This document shows positions 6,060-7,332 of a stretch of DNA of 7,332 bases, piece after piece. Every line of letters starts with the position of its first letter. The first letter of the stretch is position 1. The translations under genes and the position numbers were made by a program. The notes below the pieces were generated by a model. That model made no database searches. It was not told the origin of the DNA and saw only the letters and a list, made by a program, of their open reading frames with translations. This DNA is from an uncultured Anaerosacchariphilus sp. (GTDB lineage: Bacteria; Bacillota; Clostridia; Lachnospirales; Lachnospiraceae): assembly GCA_934373375.1 (NCBI GenBank), contig CAKROP010000100.1, forward strand, positions 1 to 7,332, in the 5' to 3' direction.

Positions 6060-7331
6060 ATGAAGATTTTAGTCGTTGGTTCAGGCGGACGGGAGCATGC
6101 GCTTTGCTGGAAGATCGCCCAGAGCCCCAAAGCTGATAAAATATACTGCGCGCCGGGCAATGCGGGCATCGCGGAGTATGCGGAGTGCATTCCCATCGGA
6201 GCCATGGAATTCGAAAAGCTGGCTGCCTTCGCAAAGGAGCAGCAGATTGATTTAACAGTAGTCGGCATGGACGATCCGCTGGTGGGCGGTATCGTGGACG
6301 TCTTTGAAAAAGAGGGCTTACGTATTTTCGGACCCCGGGCCAATGCGGCGATTCTGGAGGGCTCCAAGGCTTTCTCCAAGGATCTGATGAAGAAATACGG
6401 GATTCCCACAGCGGCTTATGAGAATTTCGACGATCCGGAAAAGGCGCTTGCTTATCTGGAGACCGCGGAGTTCCCCATTGTCCTGAAGGCAGACGGACTT
6501 GCCCTTGGAAAAGGCGTCCTGATCTGTAATAATCTGGAAGAAGCAAAAGAGGGCGTGCGGACCATCATGCTGGACAAGCAGTTCGGCTCCGCAGGCAATC
6601 AGATGGTCATCGAGGAGTTTATGACCGGCCGTGAGGTTTCCGTCTTAAGCTTCGTGGACGGCAAGACCATCAAATGCATGACCTCTGCCCAGGATCACAA
6701 GCGTGCTCTGGACGGGGATCAGGGACTGAATACGGGCGGTATGGGAACCTTTTCGCCCAGCCCCTTCTATACAGAAGAGGTAGATCAGTTCTGCAGGGAG
6801 CATATTTATCAGAAGACCGTGGACGCCATGGCTGCGGAGGGCAGAGAATTTAAGGGCGTTATTTTCTTCGGCCTGATGCTGACCCCGAAGGGACCCCGGG
6901 TACTGGAGTACAACGCGCGGTTCGGAGATCCGGAAACCCAGGTCGTCCTGCCCCGGATGAAGACGGATATTGTGGACGTGTTCGAGGCCTGTGTGGACGG
7001 TACCCTGGATCAGATCGATCTGGAATTCGAGGACAACGCGGCAGTCTGCGTGGTGCTGGCTTCCGGCGGCTACCCCGTGGCCTATGAAAAGGGCTTCCCG
7101 ATTCATGGTCTGGAGAGCTTCAAGGGCAAGGACGGTTACTCTGTATTCCATGCGGGAACCAGGAAGGTGGACGGCCAGATCGTCACCAATGGCGGCCGTG
7201 TGCTGGGCGTCACAGCCGTAGGCCCCGACCTGAAGACCGCCCGTGCCAACGCGTACGAGGCAGTGAAGCTGGTGGGATTTGAGAAGGCTTATTGCAGAAG
7301 TGATATTGGTAAGGCCATTGACGAGGCGTAA
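6060..7331 (+). CDS. purD: Phosphoribosylamine-glycine ligase (GAR synthetase)
   Basis: PurD is an ATP-grasp enzyme that joins phosphoribosylamine and glycine to give GAR, step 2 of purine synthesis. At 423 residues it is complete, and the stop (7329-7331) lies one base from the window end. It has the N-terminal VVGSGGREHAL (5-15), RIFGPRANAAILEGSKAFSK at the entry to the ATP-grasp domain, KADGLALGKGV (143-153) for ATP binding, NTGGMGTFSP (224-233), and the metal/substrate segment VLEYNARFGDPETQ (281-294). A typical C-terminal domain with ASGGYP follows. Where many bacteria have GPEAPL, it reads GMDDPLVGG (69-77), which I believe is seen in other Clostridia. AAGGAGG (6045-6051) overlaps the end of purN with an 8-nt spacer, and the genes are 3 nt apart. 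purH, often found between purN and purD, is absent here. Confidence 0.98.
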   Translation: MKILVVGSGGREHALCWKIAQSPKADKIYCAPGNAGIAEYAECIPIGAMEFEKLAAFAKEQQIDLTVVGMDDPLVGGIVDVFEKEGLRIFGPRANAAILEGSKAFSKDLMKKYGIPTAAYENFDDPEKALAYLETAEFPIVLKADGLALGKGVLICNNLEEAKEGVRTIMLDKQFGSAGNQMVIEEFMTGREVSVLSFVDGKTIKCMTSAQDHKRALDGDQGLNTGGMGTFSPSPFYTEEVDQFCREHIYQKTVDAMAAEGREFKGVIFFGLMLTPKGPRVLEYNARFGDPETQVVLPRMKTDIVDVFEACVDGTLDQIDLEFEDNAAVCVVLASGGYPVAYEKGFPIHGLESFKGKDGYSVFHAGTRKVDGQIVTNGGRVLGVTAVGPDLKTARANAYEAVKLVGFEKAYCRSDIGKAIDEA

Positions 7332-7332
7332 A

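Noticed and set aside
1..7332. CRISPR arrays, insertion sequences, tRNA genes, attachment sites or defence systems
   Set aside because: No spaced repeats, transposase motifs, tRNA-like cloverleaf or terminal repeats were seen; nearly all bases are accounted for by the nine genes and one promoter region.

Overview
The window reads as a stretch of a Clostridia genome, most likely Lachnospiraceae. This rests on protein-level resemblance (the clostridial style of PurE, PurN and PurD, a DUF6142-like membrane protein), moderately GC-rich coding sequence with a clearly AT-rich promoter region, and strong AGGAGG-type ribosome binding sites. The genus cannot be fixed from sequence alone. All nine genes lie on the + strand, packed tightly apart from one 204-bp gap.

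Left part (1-3677): the 3' end of pyrE (orotate phosphoribosyltransferase, pyrimidine synthesis) is followed by three small membrane proteins: an unlisted 50-codon ORF, a VanZ-like protein and a DUF6142-like protein. A 683-residue protein follows; its C-terminal half looks like an M29 (aminopeptidase T) metallopeptidase, and its N-terminal part is long and unrecognised. Spacing is short or overlapping throughout and no terminator is visible, so these genes may be co-transcribed, possibly from a pyrimidine promoter upstream of the window.

Gap (3678-3881): the only long non-coding stretch. It holds a near-consensus sigma-A promoter (TTGACA, 17 bp, TAAACT), then an approximately 128-nt leader. 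The leader has an A/T-rich segment with two competing stems, an imperfect 12-bp hairpin, and a Shine-Dalgarno sequence framed by a small inverted repeat. I recognise no known riboswitch class in it.

Right part (3882-7331): a purine biosynthesis operon, purE-purM-purN-purD. PurD (GAR synthetase), PurN (GAR transformylase), PurM (AIR synthetase) and PurE (N5-CAIR mutase) cover steps 2, 3, 5 and 6 of IMP synthesis. purM and purN overlap by 7 nt and purN and purD are separated by 3 nt, which suggests translational coupling. purE and purM are separated by 61 nt containing a hairpin. purF, purL, purC, purH and purK are not in the window.

I found no CRISPR array, mobile element, tRNA, rRNA, phage or defence system. 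Most of the window is conserved housekeeping DNA. The parts least explained are the M29-like protein with its N-terminal extension, the run of small membrane proteins, and the structured purE leader.
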